A DNA stretch of 64,000 nt from Tubiluchus corallicola (GCA_030141605.1 JAQGDQ010000017.1:624001-688000), one strand, 5' to 3'; positions 45,888 to 58,529 are shown, counted from the stretch's first letter. Translations and numbers: made by a program. The notes: a model not told the origin generated them from the sequence alone.

Positions 45888-47236
45888 TTTTTTATAGTCT
45901 GTAATTTTATCGAAAAATTTGAAATTAGGTTCAAACATTACTACTCTTATGACTAAGTAGCCTTGCTTTTTATGTGTGAATGCCTTAGTTTGGATTTTTA
46001 CAAGCGCTGCCATGTTTTCCACTATGTTTTTAGCAGATTTCTGAAATTTATTGTAAAATATTCAGGTAAATAATGTATGTATTATTTTATTTGTGGGACA
46101 TGATCACTGATGAGAATCAATTTATAAACAAAAGATCTGTTGATTAATGACTAATTTATTTATTAAGCCGGAAGATCCGGTGTTGCTTGGAATATTTGAT
46201 TTTTTGTTAATAAATGTTGTGTCTTGTAGTTTGTTATTGTCATTTGCATTAGTGCTTAAATGCATAAATTATAATAAAATTTTATGGCCAAAGCAACATA
46301 AAGATGTTATAGCAGTACAATGTCACCTTTGAAGTTCCGACACCATTCTAACTTTAGCCCTTTTATGAAGGCAATGTTTGTAGGCTGTTCTGCTTTTTTG
46401 CTACCAAATTTTATTTTGGCGATAGTTAACTGGAATTGGATGTAAGTTTGTGTCCGTCTTCCAAAATTTACAGGCACTTGTGGCAGGATGTATAGTGAAA
46501 TAATGAAATATGTACAACATTTATATAAGAAATTTATATTAAGTGAAACACCCTATAGGAGCTTTTGTGTGAAAACAAAAACAAATTTGAATTGTATTTT
46601 GCATCTACCCAGCTTTTTTGGATTTACTGAATTTTTTTACAGTATCGCCTACTGCGAACTGGAATTCAGCAATTCAGTAGTGTGGCTTACGTAGATGGTT
46701 GTGGCAGAATCCTAACCTGGCTTATGATCAAGGACAATCATCTAAGTTGAATTTGAATAGCAGTTATATCTGATACATCTTCCCACAGTGAGATAAGCTG
46801 CCAAATATTAGTATGGCAAATTAAACTTCCCAGCAGAGTCGTCCATCCTTTCACTGGCCAGCCTGGGCATTGCTTAATTTTGGTCACTATAAGCATTATG
46901 ATCGCTCGATCACTATATCCATCATTAAAGGTCAGTTTTTATTGACATATAGTCTCTCGTTGAGTGCTCTGTCCAACTATGTGTTTTACTTCATTAATAA
47001 ATGTAGTTTTTTGGCCTGCTCTAACAAGCTGACAACAGCACCAGCGAAAACAAAAAAATTAAAACATTAATTCACCAACATTTAAGGCACCCAGAAAACA
47101 CCTAATTCACAGAAATAACGAAATATTTTTTTATTTTTTAGTGTTGGTAAAATTTTGATGAAAGAGTCGTGGCCGGTTCCACTTAGAGTATAGGTTCGTC
47201 AATGCATTTCTGTTTTGAGTTTTCGTAATTAAGAAA
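45888..47236. other. UBXN6-HSPA14 intergenic region
   Basis: Contains the UBXN6 3' UTR and the HSPA14-like promoter. Short open frames at 46147-46332, 46488-46694 and 46870-47070 show no domain. UBXN6 and the HSPA14-like gene are head-to-tail, 1.35 kb apart. Confidence 0.5.
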
Positions 47237-50200
47237 ATGTCAGCGGCGTTTGGAATTCATGTGGGTACAACTACCGCTTCTTTAGCAGTTTACAAGGTAC
47301 TTTACGTTTCGTTTGATTAAGGTTAAAATGGTTCGCGTTTGTGTTTCCCTCTATAGTTTATGTTAAGTGGATAGTTTCAGTTTGTCAGTGTCAGGATTAT
47401 TTGTCCGTACTTACACGAGTGATTTTTTTGTATTTATTTAATATTAGACAAATAACATACAATTACATGCACAGATATAATACATGCAATTGCATAAACT
47501 GAAAATAAAATTACTACAATCATTTATCAAGTGAGCAATCCTTTAGTGAACAAATGACATGCAACTGTTACAGGCTACAGCTGAGCTGAAAGCTAGAACT
47601 TGGAAAGCCCAACTCCAATACATGGTGTGTTGTTACTTATAGAGGTTAGGAGCAGGATAAAAGAGATGCGCAATGAAAAGAGATGACATGACGTAAAAAT
47701 TAGTTTGTAGGTAAATAATATAAGTAAAATAGAAGAAAAAAGAAAAAAGTGATGAAATGTAATGAAATGACTATGTGTACAGGGACGAACTGTAAGTGGC
47801 AACCAACGGTGAACACAAAATGGAAAGAAAAGTTGAAGACAAAATCCACCTAATTCGTATTTAAGAGATATGTTTTCATCTCATTCTTAAATCTAGGTAG
47901 GCATGATACTGTTCTGATATTGCAAGAAATAGAATTCCAAACATTGGTCTTTATGAGTCATTGTAAAGAAGTGACTGGTTTTGAGCATTATTATATAGTA
48001 CCTAGATTAGGTTCCAAATTTTGAAATTGTCAACTGATGAAGCACCGTTGGTTAATGATGAAAGATGATTCCATGGTTGAACTATGCGATGCCCAAAGAA
48101 GTGTGATTTGATGTTGGCACAAATAACTTGGACTGATGACTACGAAGAACTCTGTGAGGCCTGGAAAAAGTCTGTCTCCTTAAAAATCGTATTTCCACTA
48201 ATTATTTTGAAGCAGTTCACAAGGTCTACAGTCTCGCAGCTTTGCTCGAGAGTAGAAATCAAAATGGCTTTGCTACTACCATTGTTTGAATTACTACTTA
48301 ACTGTAGTCAGCGTCAAAAAATGATTAGATGATATTAATATTAATATAAAAATTAATATTACTTGCTGTTTTATATCAGTTTATGTTACTGTTGCAAGTC
48401 ACTTTTTCTAACACTTTGCTACTACCATTGTTTGAAAGTACCACTTAACTGTAGCCAACATCAAAAAAATGATTAGATGATATTAATATTAATATAAAAA
48501 TTAATATTACTTGCTATTTTAGTTAAAAGATTGCGTAAAAGTATTGTGAATTTTTTTAGCAGATTTGGAAAGAGAAAACATTATTAAAATTCACTGTATT
48601 TGCTCGAGCTTGGGAAAAGTTATAAGTCTAATTTTCATCAAGTTCACTTTGCATAAGATCACAAGTTACAACCAAACTGTTCAATGAATGTTTCGTAACC
48701 GGTTGTTTGAGTGTTTATTTAAGCGTCAGGCAAGAGTGACTGTAAGGCCTGTGTCACACAGAGAAAGGTATAACGAGCAAGCCGTAATCCGTAAGCTATA
48801 ACGTGTTTTCCATCTTCTAGTTATAAGGCGTATATCATATTCCGCAGTGTGTTCCTTTTTCTGTGTAAATAGTAGGATGTTTTGTTGTAATTCATTTCAG
48901 TAATGCACCTATCTGATTGTTGTGCTTAAAAATTGCTTTTTCATGTTTATGAGACCATTCTGTTATGAATTATTATGATGTAAATGAATTGTGCACTGTA
49001 AAAACCACAAACATGCTAATTACTATGTTAACAATGACCCAAAACACCTTTATGAACCACTCAAAATGCCTTTATGAACCTCCCATTATGGCTGACGGTT
49101 GACAGTAGGCAGAAGATGCAAATGGATTATCTATATGACAGGGACCATTGGTTAGCACACATTCACTTTTCATGTGGTGGCTTTTTCTCCTCACGGCTTA
49201 CACCTTACATATTATGACCAGTTCTGTGTGGCAGGGGCCTAAGAGTGCTTCGTCACATGTGGTCAACCTATTTTTCACCTTAAGTACGATAGACATACAG
49301 ACTGATATAAAACCGTGATTTATTACTGATTGAATGTTATTGTTGTTTTTGTAACAATAGGATGGAAGAACAGATGTTGTTGCTAATGATGCCGGTGATC
49401 GAGTTACCCCTGCATTTGTATCTTTTTACGAAGGAGAATTGGTGAGAATGGCTACTGTCATAACACATGAAGTCATTTTAATTCATTTTACTGATGACTT
49501 AGTCGAAAGGCTGACAACAGATTACAATAATATAGATTTCATGTAATTTTATAATACAATGAAGTGTAATAAACCTAATCAAATTGAGTTTTTTTCATTA
49601 TTTTAGACAGTAGGTTTGGCAGCAAAGCAAGGCCTTATCCGCAATGGTAGGAATACTATGTGCAAGGCAAAGCAACTTATTGGGCGAGAATTTACTGACC
49701 CGTTGGTCCAGTCTGTCAGCAAACTAGGACACAGTGAGGTATTTTGATTTGTTTCATTTCAAACTTTACAAAATTCACATACACACAAATTAATAGAAAG
49801 ATACAATAAATTACGACTCATAATAATAACACAAATAACGTTATAACAAACTACGCCAATGATGACTAATTTCAGAAGTAAAGTTTATATCACCGTTTAA
49901 AATGCTCTTGCATATGGAATTTTCACTCTTATTCAGCCTGACATATAAACTGTATACACATTTTCTGTAAATCACATCAATATAAATAAGATTAAATGTA
50001 GCAGAAATATATATAGCGCTCGTATCATATGAAAAGTTAAACAGCTTCCGTGTTGATACATAACGTTGTATATTCGACCTTGAGTTTCCTAAGATTGTAA
50101 GAATAAAAATGTCTCCAAGTGGACATACAATAAAAAGTAATACAGTAAGCATAACACATTTGTTTCTTGAATTTAACCGAACATAAGTTATTTATTGGCT

Positions 50201-53200
50201 CTGCCATAGTAAATTGAACATTGTCGTAATATATCTAAATAATATAAATGTCAATGTTTACTGTTTGTGTGCTTGCAAACCAAAACCATCCATAAGTCGG
50301 CATAGTTAAAACTACGTTATGATGCCTCAAAGTAGAAAGCACCAAAAGTTTGGTCAAATGTCGATTTTATTTTTTACGAAAAAAAATGCTAAATATATTG
50401 GACTTTTATAATTTAGCATCAAATTATCAGGAAAATGTTAAAGGAATACTAAAATTTAATTTTATAACTCCTTGTCCACTTTTCTGTCTAGAAACTAGTA
50501 CTGCAATTGTAAAAAAACTGTACATTAAAACTTCGATTGTAATTCGTGGAATCCGACATTTTGCCTTGGGTTTTTTCTGTTGACAAGACCAGATCTTCGT
50601 CTGGAAGAACCATCTACTAGATTTAAGTGTAACTTTGATTTGCTCTTGTAAAATCCACAGCAACCACACTTTCGTACTGTTTCTAAGTGTTTTGTAGAAA
50701 CGCGACAAAAAAAACAATGGGTGACTTTAACAGCGTCTTTCTCAAGATTACGTTTTCCAGTGCGTAGCCTGCACCTCAACTTCAACGTAGATTACCTCAG
50801 CTTAGAAATAACATAGAGCGATGAGCTTGGTATCAAAATGATACTCATGAAATGGAGATTCGGGATATGTGAATAACTAGAAAAGCTTAATTGCTTACTC
50901 ATGCAAGCATACATTTATTAATAATTACTTAATTAGCTGCAGAAATAATGTGTCATATCTAATTACTTACAGTCTTTATGTCAAGATTATCATTAATGAT
51001 GGAACAAATTTGCAAATGACTAGAATTTGATATCGTCAAAATACAAGAAATGTTAAAAGTTTTAACACAGTCTGGATTTGAACCAATGATTCTCAGCTTA
51101 TAAGATTTTGTTTGCACACATTGTGAAACTAGATTTAATTGGCACAGTATATTTTATTTAGATTATTAGCAAAGACAATGCAGTTTTCTACCAAGTTTAT
51201 AAAAATGGGAAGCAACCAGTTCACTTTTCATCCGAGGAGATTATGTCAGCCCTATACAAACATATGAAAGGTACTGGATACTTTCATTTTTATTTACGCT
51301 CTTGTGCAGTAAACTTGGGAAATGTTAAACTAAACTGAAAATAATAAATTAAATTTTTGAAAAAATGTAGCCCGAAGAAAGAAATAAGAACAAGTGTAAA
51401 AGACAGAGTGCCGGTTAAGTTTGCATTTGAAAGATTCCATGTGCATAATAACTTTGCATTTCCCCATTTTGACCATGTTTAGCTTCAAAAATTATAACCC
51501 TGCCATTAATTAGTACACTCATATCTCAGTTTGTCGGACAAAAGTGAGGAGACATTTGTCGAATTTGACGATTGTCTGTATCTAACATTGCTATTCTAAT
51601 ACAGAAAGCGCCATGTATTAGACTCACAGCAATATAGAATCAATAATCTAATTGTCTCAAAAATGTCTAGTACGGGCCACTCCTATGCAAAGGTATATAA
51701 AAACTCTTGGCAATTAACTCAAATAAATCCGCATAATTGATTCGAAACCACTTACACATGCTGTTTAAACCACTTAAACAAGCTGACATACAAGCTACAC
51801 ACGTGTCATTACATGCTGCTTGCATGTAAACAAAGTGACGGCCCGCCGACTCGCGAAACAACTGAGTGTATCCATAGTATGGTCCAGGTTTTGTCCGATT
51901 CTTCCAATATCCGTAAAAGCGAGGTTCGGCAAACCGAGATATGAGTGCAATATTTTTAACCAACTTTTTTTAGGTAGCTGACAGAATACTATCAATTCCA
52001 GAAGCTTTCTGTATGTTTTTTTGGGTATTGTTTTGTTTTCCAGTTATTGCCATCAGCCATCTACCAGAGAAAGGCAAAACTGATTTGAATGTGGTTCTTA
52101 CAGTACCACTCGATTTTACCAACAAACAGAGAAAGCTTATCACGTGAGAATTTTTTCATTTTTTTCTTTGTGAAGATGTTTGAAGATCAAAAGGTTGTTT
52201 TAGTTAAGAGAACTACAGTCAAACCTCCCCTTCTAACGTCCCCTTTATTATGCCTACCTCACTTAATGCTCAGATTTTTAGCAAAACAAAATATCTGTTT
52301 GCTCAGACATGTATGTATTAATGCACCTCGTTATGACGCCAACTTTTTTTGCAGTCGCAAAGTAAGCTATATAAAGAGATTTGACTATGTGTACTTTAAA
52401 TTTAGTACTAATTTCATACATTTCATGGTTTCATCACTAGTAAAACTGGCGTGTTGAAGTTGCACTTGCCCCAAAGCATTTAATTTGGTTTTATATGTGA
52501 CTACAGTCTATTGCTTGGTTTCTGTTGATGGTTTCTCTGAGTGGTTTCCCTTGATAGTCATGTTTGTTTTTTCATAAAAAAGGGCTATAAATAGTGCTAT
52601 ACAATGAAACATGTCATTCGACTACATGTGCAGATTTAGCTATTTTATGACTGGAAAAAGTTTTTTACCTCTTTCTAAAGGGTGAAAGCTAAATGTGCTG
52701 TGGCAGAACAGACTAATAAAAGAACCTGGTAAACTTTGCAAGATCAGTCTTTTTAGGTCAAAACTAGGCTTCTTTAGTAGGATGAATTTGACTTTTAACT
52801 TTTATAGGCACTTTGAGGAACATTTGTTTTTTGTCTTGTTAGATAACTTTGTTGAATTTTAACATTTAACAGTTTAATTATAAGTTGTGACTTATAACAC
52901 CAAAATTTTCTTCAGAAAGAATGATTCTAATTTCATCTATTACTTCGTATATTTCGGCAAGAAACTGGTATAAGGTAAAATGACTTCACTTTTTAGTGCT
53001 GCTGCTCACAAAGCCGGTTTTCGAGTTCTTCGCATAATAAGTGAGCCGTCTGCATCAGTGTTGGCTTATGGGATAGCTCAAGATGATCCAAAAGAAATCA
53101 GGTGCCAAGTTTTTGTAATTTTTGTGCAACATCATTTATTAAAATGTAAGTGCTGCATGGATAGAATCCATGGGATAGAAATACGGACTTTAACGTTCCA

Positions 53201-53507
53201 CATCCTAACTGCTTATGATTCAGTTGTATAATTGCAAATTGATAGCACTTGTAATAAAATTAAGTTTTGATTAATGTATTCTGTTCTCTTCTCAAACACT
53301 TTGTGGGAATCCTCGTTACTAAACTGATGTACATTTACTTTCCAGCAATACTTTAGTGTACCGTATAGGTGGCTCATCTGTCGATGCTACAGTAGTCAAT
53401 GCAAATGGCGGCATATACAGTATCGTAGCTAGTGAGTGTTTACCTCATCTCGGTGGCGATGCCTTCACTGAGGCCATTCTAGAATACTTCGCTGGTGAAT
53501 TTCAAAG
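47237..53507 (+). CDS. HSPA14: HSPA14-like Hsp70 (Hsp70L1/RAC subunit), first seven exons only
   Basis: HSPA14 is the atypical Hsp70 that pairs with the J-protein DNAJC2 in the ribosome-associated complex, helping nascent chains fold in the cytosol. Exons: 47237-47296, 49361-49441, 49607-49738, 51162-51270, 52044-52143, 52997-53101, 53346-53507; all GT-AG and in phase, about 249 residues. The start [20 protein letters not shown] matches the family. The nucleotide-binding domain is readable through [91 protein letters not shown] and [18 protein letters not shown]. The last exon ends at AAAG|GTATTT and expects another. The remaining half of the NBD and the short substrate domain (about 260 residues) are not seen in the next 10.5 kb, which is filled by receptor-like copies. 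Either the next exon is beyond the window or the gene is broken. Confidence 0.88.
48263..48520. repeat. Direct duplication of about 105 bp in HSPA14 intron 1
   Basis: TTTGCTACTACCATTGTTTG through GATTAGATGATATTAATATT to TAATATTACTTGCT occurs twice, about 148 bp apart, with around 90% identity. Each copy ends in the palindrome-rich ATTAATATTAATATAAAAAT tract. Non-coding. Confidence 0.85.
51570..51960 (+). repeat. Dispersed repeat family R3, copy 3
   Basis: ATAATCTAATTGTCTCAAAA, GGGCCACTCCTATGCAAAGG, TATATAAAAACTC and GGCAATTAACTCAAATAAAT parallel 8741-8850 and 34990-35075. After that it diverges from the other two copies. It is located in the HSPA14-like exon 4-5 intron. Confidence 0.5.
52216..52385. 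mobile_element. CAGTCAAACCTC-family pogo/Tigger-type MITE
   Basis: Left end CAGTCAAACCTCCCCTTCTA; right end GCTATATAAAGAGATTTGAC, followed by TA; TA also precedes the left end. Internal ATGCACCTCGTTATGACGCC is shared with 7208-7230. It lies in the exon 5-6 intron of the HSPA14-like gene, 72 bp after the exon 5 donor. Confidence 0.75.
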
Positions 53508-54099
53508 GTATTTGTATTTCTAGGCTTGGGCTTGGTTTTGGGCTTCGTTTAATGGGATGTTTCTTTGTTGTTTGGGAAAAAGAAAAGGAAAATGAGCAGT
53601 CATTGTTACCATTATTGCGATATGGGACTGCTATTGTCTTTTTGAGACAGGCTTGAATATTTTAAAACCTGTATTGTCTCAACTTGTATATTCTTAATTT
53701 GACTGTTATATGAAACATTAACTTAACTACTGTAGCTGTTGTGTACGTGGCAAAAAGTATACTTCAAACTTATTTTTAGCCCCAGTAGCCCATTACTTTC
53801 GCTAAAAGTGTTAAGTGGCAAACAAAGCATTATGTGAAATGTTTATGCATTGTGATTATAATGATCCCAATTTAATCTCATTGACGCACAGAGTTCCTTG
53901 AAGAGCTTTTACTTGTCTTACACCGATATCGCTTCTGTTGTTGTTGCTGTTGCTATTGTCATTGCCATTTACAAAGATGAAAATGAATGACAACGACGAT
54001 GATGTGGGCATTTTTAATGATGATGAAAACGATGATGATTATAGGGATAACTTGTAGTCAGCATGTAAGCGGTCAGAGCCACCTATCCATAGTTAAGTG
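53508..54099. other. Sequence after last visible HSPA14-like exon
   Basis: No further Hsp70 exon is seen. Imperfect trinucleotide runs (TTGTTGTTGCTGTTGCT, then GACGACGATGATG and ACGATGATGATT) lie at about 53935-54040. Confidence 0.5.
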
Positions 54100-54460
54100 A
54101 AACTAATTAATGTGTGACCATAAGCTAAAACTAGTTTTCATAACCAACATTTAAATATCAGATGTGTATTCGAGCAGACGATCGATAGCACAAGTTTTGA
54201 CACAAGAGATTTGGCTCAATATATAACAATCTTGTCCACTTCATTTCGAATGTTTTATGTATAACACAAAACACACAGCTAATTAACAGAGCACGTGTAA
54301 CACACTGGATGTTTACACATACTTTGTAATGGCTGTAGACAACTCCAATATGACAAGATATTAATCAATTTGCCCACACAGCTTTATTTACTTGTGTACT
54401 AGTTCCAGTTCGACACTAGAGAATAAACACCTCCAACGTAAAAATTAAACAGTTAGATTG
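54100..54460 (+). repeat. Receptor-cluster upstream flank, copy A
   Basis: This non-coding block precedes receptor copy A and matches 55915-56440 before copy B and, more weakly, 60500-60800 before copy D. Shared words include GACCATAAGCTAA, ATATATAACAATCTTGTC, AACACAAAACAC, AATGGCTGTAGACAACT and AGAGAATAAA. The duplication unit therefore includes the upstream DNA, presumably the promoter. Confidence 0.75.
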
Positions 54461-55168
54461 TGCACCTGTTAGATTGGTTTGGATGTTTTTTTCATGTCAG
54501 TGGAAATTTGCTGCTTTTCAGTATCAAATCATGAGTTTTTTCACAGTAGTGGTTGTTTTGCTTCCCCAGCAGCCTTACCAATGTTATTATTCTTGGCTGG
54601 CATTATAAAACTGCAAACAGTTGTAACAGTAAAAAGTGATTTCATTTCGTCAGCAGTAAAGGTGGAGCCAGATCATTTTGCCCACTGTTGCAGTCAGTCA
54701 GCAAAAATTGGTAAGACTGATGTGGCAGGTGATAACCATATCAGCAGTTCGCTCAATGGGACATTTATTCGGTTACTGCTTGGCAGGAAGAAAAAGACAA
54801 CGAACGGCTATTGTTGCTATTATTGCACTTACTGAGCAGAACTATCAATTTTATTTATAGCATAAAGTACTTCACTCACAATAATGGCAACTAATACATC
54901 TATTACAAATTTTGGTGTAACTGATCTGATTAACTGAGCGCAGAAAACATTTATGTTATTTACACGTTTTTTGGAGCTCTCCAATGTCGATTGCACTCAA
55001 GCGAGAAGAGCTTAAATATTTTAAAAGTGCATCTCTTTTATCCCCATTTGCACAGTCCATTTGGCTGTCTTGTGTAGCCTGCAGCCTACTCATTGCATTC
55101 ATCATATACATAGAGGAAAAACTGTATGTGCACCACAACAAGAATGACTTTAATAAACATTTGAAGTA
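54461..55168 (+). pseudogene. Ionotropic-receptor-like pseudogene, copy A
   Basis: Close relative of copy B (56472-57917). The N-terminal stretch reads FFHSSGCFASPAALPMLLFL then LQTVVTVKSDFISSAVKVEP up to SSSLNGTFIRLLL. A frameshift near 54780 follows, and the S1 region runs on in other frames with stops. The M1 part is again clean at 54984-55150: SIALKREELKYFKSASLLSP, AQSIWLSCVACSLLIAFIIY, EEKLYVHHNK. Homology stops abruptly there; pore, M3, S2 and M4 are missing. It is a truncated, disabled tandem duplicate. Confidence 0.85.
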
Positions 55169-55914
55169 GCTCATAAACAGGCTTGAAAGAAAGTGTATAT
55201 CCAACATTTTCCTTAGAAAATCTCAGTTTTTGCAACTGTTTGCGTATTGCGGAGAAAAATGAGTGCACTTACAGTTGGAGAAGGCGTAGTTTACATAGTG
55301 TGTAGGTTCATTTAAAGAGACAGTCATTGAGCAAAATGGCTGGGTGTTCTTTTTAATCCCTAGAAAGGGGGACCTACATGCACTATGAGTTAAAATTGGA
55401 AGGGGTTTCAGACATTGATGTTTGTGCTTTTGTTAAAAAGTTGTTTAAAACATTTGTTTAAAAGTTTATTTTTTGTCTTTTGTTTAATGTCAATACAAAT
55501 TTTAATGAATTGCTTTGTGCAGTCAGTTGGAGCCACCAATCTGTTATTTACGGATAATTGTAGCTCGACTGGTAAGCAAAAATTTCAACAAAATACAATA
55601 ATTTAAATTGCCCAAAGTAGTCCCCATATGAAGGGGACAACATATTGCAGCATATCATGCAGTATAATAGTGTAAGTGTAAACATTAATACTAAACTTTG
55701 CATACATATGACAATAGCAGTCAACAGGAAGTACAAAATTATAAAAAACACTGCGAGTTTTGTTAGAGATGACTGTGAAGGCGACTTTTAAAAGTAGTTA
55801 AGTTCGGGGCATTTACCACTTCAGATGGCAAAGAGTTGAATACATTTATTACTCTACATGCAAAACTGTACAGACACACATTGAGTTGTTAATCCATAAT
55901 AAAGAGAAGCAAAT
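55169..55914. other. Spacer between receptor copies A and B
   Basis: No receptor homology. Short frames of 60-67 codons on both strands have no recognisable content. The stretch near 55770-55870 resembles 47880-47960 only loosely. Confidence 0.35.
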
Positions 55915-56450
55915 TAATTAATATGCAACCATAAGCTAACACACATTTTCACATGTTGTCATAACCAGTATTTAATAATCAGGATTAATGAAATAATGTG
56001 TTTTGAAACAGACTTGTGTCAAGTGTTAGTGGAAGTTTCGAAACGAGACGTATCTCAATATATAACGATCTTATCTACTTTGTTTCGAACCTTCTGGCTA
56101 TAATACAAAGCACTTATTTAACTAACACAGCAGATGTAACGCTCTGCGTGCTGCTTACACTTTTCACATGTTGTTCACAGCAATGGCTGTAGACAACTGC
56201 AACAGGATGAATAATTAAGTACTTTGGCAGTCAGCATTATTTGCTTGTGTATCAATACTAGAGGGGGCAATAGAGAATAAATGTTGCGGTTGTAAAAATC
56301 AAAATGCCATTAGTTAATAGGTGTCACTCTAATTGTTTAGATGATATTGTTTAGCGTCTTAGTAAATGTGAAATTGTTAACTTTATTAAGTGCAGAATAG
56401 TACAAATGCAAGTGCAGCTGTTAGACTGATTATAGATCATTCGTTTCAAT
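55915..56450 (+). promoter_or_regulatory. Upstream flank of intact receptor gene (duplicated block, copy B)
   Basis: Matches 54100-54460 over most of its length (AACCATAAGCTAACACACAT, CAATATATAACGATCTTATC, AGCAATGGCTGTAGACAACT, AGAGAATAAATGTTGC). Conservation between copies is what remains of the duplication and may cover a promoter. No specific TATA box or initiator can be assigned. Confidence 0.45.
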
Positions 56451-56471
56451 GTGCTGTTGTTTTTGTATCGA

Positions 56472-57917
56472 ATGATGAGATTTTTCCAGCATTGTGGTTG
56501 TTTTGCTTACCCAGCAGCCCTGTCATGGTTGTTCTTCATTTTGGCTAGTATAACAAAAATGCAAACAGTTCTATCAGCAAAAAGTGACTTCATATTGCCA
56601 CCAGTGAAAGTCAAACCTAATCATCTGGCCCACTGTTGCAGTCAGCCTGGAAACGTTCATCGGACTTTTGCAGAAAGTGTTCAGCATATCAGCTTTTCAC
56701 TTAACGGGACGTTTCTTCGTGTTGCTGCACGGGAAGAGGACAAAAAATATGAACAGCTGTTATTGCCACTGTTGGACATGCTAAGCAAGACTGTTAATTT
56801 TACTTACCATATTAAATATTTCACTGATAATGGTGGCAACGTTTCAGTTACAGCTCTTGCAGATTTTGGTTTAACCGATCTGATTATCTCTCCACTTGTA
56901 CACACAGCTGAGCGCAGAAAACATTTAAGTTATTTACACGTTTTTTGGAGCTCTCCAATGTCGATTGCATTCAAGCGAGAAGAGCTTAAATATTTTAAAA
57001 GTGCATCTCTTTTATCCCCATTTGCAAAGTACATTTGGTTGTCTTGCGTAGCCTGCAGCCTACTCGTTGCATTCATCATATACATAGAAGAAAAACTGTA
57101 TGTGCACCACAACAAGACTAGTTTACCCGGCCTTGCATATTTTGCAAGATATTCGTTGGCATCATTTCTTCAAAAAGACGGAACATCGTTACCAGGTGGA
57201 GTCTCATCTCGGGTTCTAATGTCCTGCTGGTGGATGTTCGCTATCTTGATGACCGCTGTCTATACTGGAATGCTAGTGGGGACATTTTTTCTTCAGAATC
57301 ATACGTATCCATTTTCCAACTTGGAAGAATTAGTTGCCGGACCGTATACACCAGCCCTAATCAGACACTGGGCATTTACTGAAATGCTTAAAACCAGTCC
57401 ACCGGAATCAAATTTTGGCCGCTTGTGGAAGAAGATGGAAGCTGACAGTGACGTTCGAGTTGATACGATAGACCAGAGTCTTGAATTAACATTTACTGGA
57501 AAGTACGTATTCGTTGGAACAACAAACTACTTGAAAATGCTCTTAATGCAGGATTTCCAGATGCATGGTTCTTGCCGATTTGTTTTGGCTCCATTTCACT
57601 TGACATCTGACGTCTATTCCAGCTGGACTGTGCCAAAAGGAAGTCCATACATAAAAGCTTTGAATCAGGGGTTACAGAGGTTAGCAGAGAGTGGCATTCT
57701 TCATGAATCATTAAAGAATTACTTCAGACAAGATGGCAACCATTGTTTCCTACCACACACACAGACAATTGCATCACATACTTTGGATTTGCATCACTTA
57801 AATACTGTATTCTTAGTCCTTGTTGTAGGCTTGGCAGTTTCCAGCTGTGTGCTACTGTTTGAATATACATGCTGGAAACTAAACACTCGATTTAAAATTT
57901 GGTCAAATTCTGGGTAA
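56472..57917 (+). CDS. Ionotropic-receptor-like (iGluR/IR family) protein, intronless, 481 aa
   Basis: Ligand-gated cation channel subunit of the divergent IR type, with no amino-terminal domain; IRs mediate chemosensation in protostomes, but ligand and role here are unknown. The frame opens at GTG 56451, but the first ATG is 56472, giving MMRFFQHCGC and a hydrophobic leader to about residue 28. S1 of the ligand-binding domain: about 70-165 (SFSLNGTFLRVAA, FGLTDLIISPLVHTAERRKH). M1: 186-206 (IWLSCVACSLLVAFIIYIEE). Pore region: about 220-243. M3: 248-274, with SCWWMFAILMTAVYTGMLVG in place of the classical SYTANLAAF. S2: 275-425, ending RLAESGILHESLKNYF. M4: 442-464. Arg148 or Arg149 in TAERRKHLSY may be the ligand alpha-carboxyl Arg. 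The only intact member of a plus-strand cluster. AATAAA at 58448-58453. Confidence 0.88.
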   Translation: MMRFFQHCGCFAYPAALSWLFFILASITKMQTVLSAKSDFILPPVKVKPNHLAHCCSQPGNVHRTFAESVQHISFSLNGTFLRVAAREEDKKYEQLLLPLLDMLSKTVNFTYHIKYFTDNGGNVSVTALADFGLTDLIISPLVHTAERRKHLSYLHVFWSSPMSIAFKREELKYFKSASLLSPFAKYIWLSCVACSLLVAFIIYIEEKLYVHHNKTSLPGLAYFARYSLASFLQKDGTSLPGGVSSRVLMSCWWMFAILMTAVYTGMLVGTFFLQNHTYPFSNLEELVAGPYTPALIRHWAFTEMLKTSPPESNFGRLWKKMEADSDVRVDTIDQSLELTFTGKYVFVGTTNYLKMLLMQDFQMHGSCRFVLAPFHLTSDVYSSWTVPKGSPYIKALNQGLQRLAESGILHESLKNYFRQDGNHCFLPHTQTIASHTLDLHHLNTVFLVLVVGLAVSSCVLLFEYTCWKLNTRFKIWSNSG

Positions 57918-58529
57918 TTCACTAATAATAACCAGTTGTAGCAGTATGTTATAATATTTTTAGTTTCATCACTTGTAAAATCAGTTAAAGTTTCAACTTG
58001 TTTACTTTGCTGTGTTCTCTTATAAAGAATAATAGAAGATTAGCAGTCAAACCTGAAATTGTCAATGCTATTTGTCCCTGGTGATCCTACTTATATGTTG
58101 TTTTGTGGACCACTATCATTTCATCTTGACTTGAGTAATTGATTTATTCAGATTACCTTTCTTCTAATAACATTTGGAAAATAGACTATTGCTGTATTAT
58201 TATAGTTAATTCTATTATTTATATTTATAATATAAAAACAATGTGCTGTCGTCTGTAAATTGGATAAATTTAGGACAGCTTATTGAGTTTTTTGTAAATT
58301 CTAAATTTAGGTTCAGAACAGAAACCTGTGCCTTATGCACCAGGTAGACATACCAAGTTCTTGTTGTATGCAGTACTTAAAGAAATACGTCTTAGCCAGT
58401 GGAGTTCGCCTTGTTTTCTGTAGTTGGGTAATGTTTCACTGAATGATAATAAAAGAGCACTTTGGAATTACTTGTGTAGTGACAAATGGTGACCAATATT
58501 GGTCAAGGGTACAGTTATAGCAAGAGCAA
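57918..58529. other. 3' flank of the intact receptor gene
   Basis: AT-rich, no gene. AATAAA at 58448-58453 could end the transcript of the 56472-57917 gene; it lies 530 nt past the stop. Confidence 0.4.

Noticed and set aside
56451-56471. GTG start giving a 488-residue receptor.
   Set aside because: GTG is not a usual start in animal nuclear genes; ATG at 56472 gives a normal signal leader. An ATG at 56449 is in another frame and stops after eight codons.
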